Source of the DNA: Roseivirga misakiensis
GTDB lineage: Bacteria; Bacteroidota; Bacteroidia; Cytophagales; Cyclobacteriaceae
Direction: 5' to 3'
Assembly (NCBI RefSeq): GCF_001747105.1
Contig: NZ_MDGQ01000005.1
Span: 1,240,001-1,304,000 of the forward strand
Length of the DNA: 64,000 nt
Both the position numbers and the translations under genes were made by a program. The first letter of the stretch is position 1. The number at the start of each line of letters is the position of its first letter. This document shows, in pieces, positions 63,224 to 64,000 of this stretch. The notes under the pieces were generated by a model. It did not search any database, was not told the origin of the DNA, and was given only the letters and a program-made list of their open reading frames with translations.

Positions 63224-64000
63224 TTATTTCAACACCAAATCCAGTAGGATTGGTAAATGGTCACTGAAGCCACCCACATATTTCGGCCCTTGGTAGGTTC
63301 TAAAAGGACGCGTCGTACCCGTTGCACCTTCCATAATCAGAAATGGCATATCGAATATCTGTGCGGAGTTTCTAAAGATCCTTGTGGTAGAATTGCCATT
63401 CTTTAAGCGGCCGTTTACTACAAAATGATCGATGATGGACCATTTATTTTCGAAACTGTGGGTACCAATTAAATACATCATTTCATACATCAGGTTGTAA
63501 AGTGTATTCGGATCTTTAGTGGCAGGGTCGAGTGAAGTTTCTAGTCCATTTAAAAGACTTTCTGCATCAGGTTCGTCATTAAAGTCTCCTGTAATCACGA
63601 TTAAGTGGTTGGGATTTAGGTTTAATGTTGAGTCAACTTTATGTTTTAAAAACTGGGCCGTAAACAGGCGTTTGGGTTTCGTTTCAAACTCCCCACCAAA
63701 CTTTGAAGGCCAGTGGTTCACAAAATAATGCAGCGTATCGCGGTTTGGTAATTCGCCGACTACATGAAGAATATCTCTAGTCCTGCTAGACTCATCGAAA
63801 GGAAATCTGATTTGGTAATATTGGTAGTCGATCAGTTTGAACTTATCTGGCCTGTAAATAGCCGCCACATCAATACCGCGCCTGTCTTCAGAATCTTGAT
63901 GAATGATTTCATAGCCGATTGGTTTCAAGGCCGTAAACCCAACCAAAGAATTCAAAACGTATCGATTTTCAACCTCACCCAATCCTATGAGGGCAGGAGG
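63224..64000 (-). CDS. Endonuclease/exonuclease/phosphatase family protein (5' end missing)
   Basis: The gene runs off the window at base 64000, so its N-terminus is absent; the in-frame sequence at the edge already encodes PPALIGLGEVENR. The Mg2+-binding Glu is in GLGEVEN. Other family motifs are HYFVNHWPSKFGG (His), VITGDFNDEP (Asp, Asn) and GGFSDHLPILLDLV (the terminal Asp-His). An Mg2+-dependent phosphodiesterase or nuclease is likely. Exported or not cannot be told here. Confidence 0.9.
   Translation of the reverse strand, partial: PPALIGLGEVENRYVLNSLVGFTALKPIGYEIIHQDSEDRRGIDVAAIYRPDKFKLIDYQYYQIRFPFDESSRTRDILHVVGELPNRDTLHYFVNHWPSKFGGEFETKPKRLFTAQFLKHKVDSTLNLNPNHLIVITGDFNDEPDAESLLNGLETSLDPATKDPNTLYNLMYEMMYLIGTHSFENKWSIIDHFVVNGRLKNGNSTTRIFRNSAQIFDMPFLIMEGATGTTRPFRTYQGPKYVGGFSDHLPILLDLVLK

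Overview
The window looks like a chromosomal segment of a marine-type Bacteroidota, probably order Cytophagales (a Roseivirga/Fulvivirga/Reichenbachiella-like lineage). This is an inference from family content: a type IX secretion (T9SS) type B sorting domain behind SprB-like repeats, FG-GAP/ASPIC, DUF2911 and DUF4399 proteins, lipoproteins with acidic residues just after the lipidated Cys, a SpeD-SpeE fusion, and Bacteroidota-style promoters (TTG-N18-TAnnTTTG). No rRNA, tRNA, CRISPR array, transposase or prophage was recognised. Both edges cut genes: a response regulator at base 1 and an endonuclease/exonuclease/phosphatase gene at base 64000.

Region 1 (1-6192, minus strand) is the most unusual part. 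Seven tightly packed genes encode a small membrane protein, a secreted protein with a probable outer-membrane barrel end, a leishmanolysin-like metallopeptidase, a subtilase, a 123-aa orphan protein, a TPR sensor histidine kinase and its response regulator. Neither protease has a visible signal peptide. I do not know a described system with this layout and propose it as the candidate new system. Region 2 (6400-9445) holds mnmE, a membrane LytTR regulator and a secreted protein. Region 3 (9475-14640) is a Mn/Zn-type ABC import operon, mntR-troA-S23-troB-troC-troD. It has two near-identical palindromic operators upstream, a permease fused to a second DtxR-type domain, and a four-helix S23-like gene lodged between troA and troB.

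Region 4 (14648-24743) carries a glycosyltransferase, dapD, a TPR lipoprotein, two tandem secreted paralogues each followed by a terminator, a membrane-anchored NUC1-type nuclease, a beta-propeller/amidohydrolase fusion and a sulfatase. Region 5 (24857-41113) has a SRPBCC protein, a DUF255 thioredoxin-like protein, a large FG-GAP/ASPIC lipoprotein, a MATE pump, a sirtuin without the zinc cysteines, an IgGFc-binding/SprB/T9SS surface protein, an HD protein, a hydrolase, topA and a SixA-like phosphatase.

Region 6 (41179-47805) contains a polyamine pair (speD-speE fusion overlapping an agmatinase) and three paralogous LRR lipoproteins with an ExbD-like protein among them. Region 7 (48050-64000) is mostly housekeeping: an alanine/Na+ symporter, TlpA-like thioredoxin, DUF4399, RidA, TPR protein, S9 dipeptidyl peptidase, DUF2911, SpmA/SpmB-like protein, RsmE, a PMT-like glycosyltransferase, acyl-CoA-binding protein, 3-hydroxybutyryl-CoA dehydrogenase, CutC and several uncharacterised envelope proteins. 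Several genes appear to start at TTG or GTG; starts were moved downstream where an ATG before a signal peptide or conserved N-terminus fits better.
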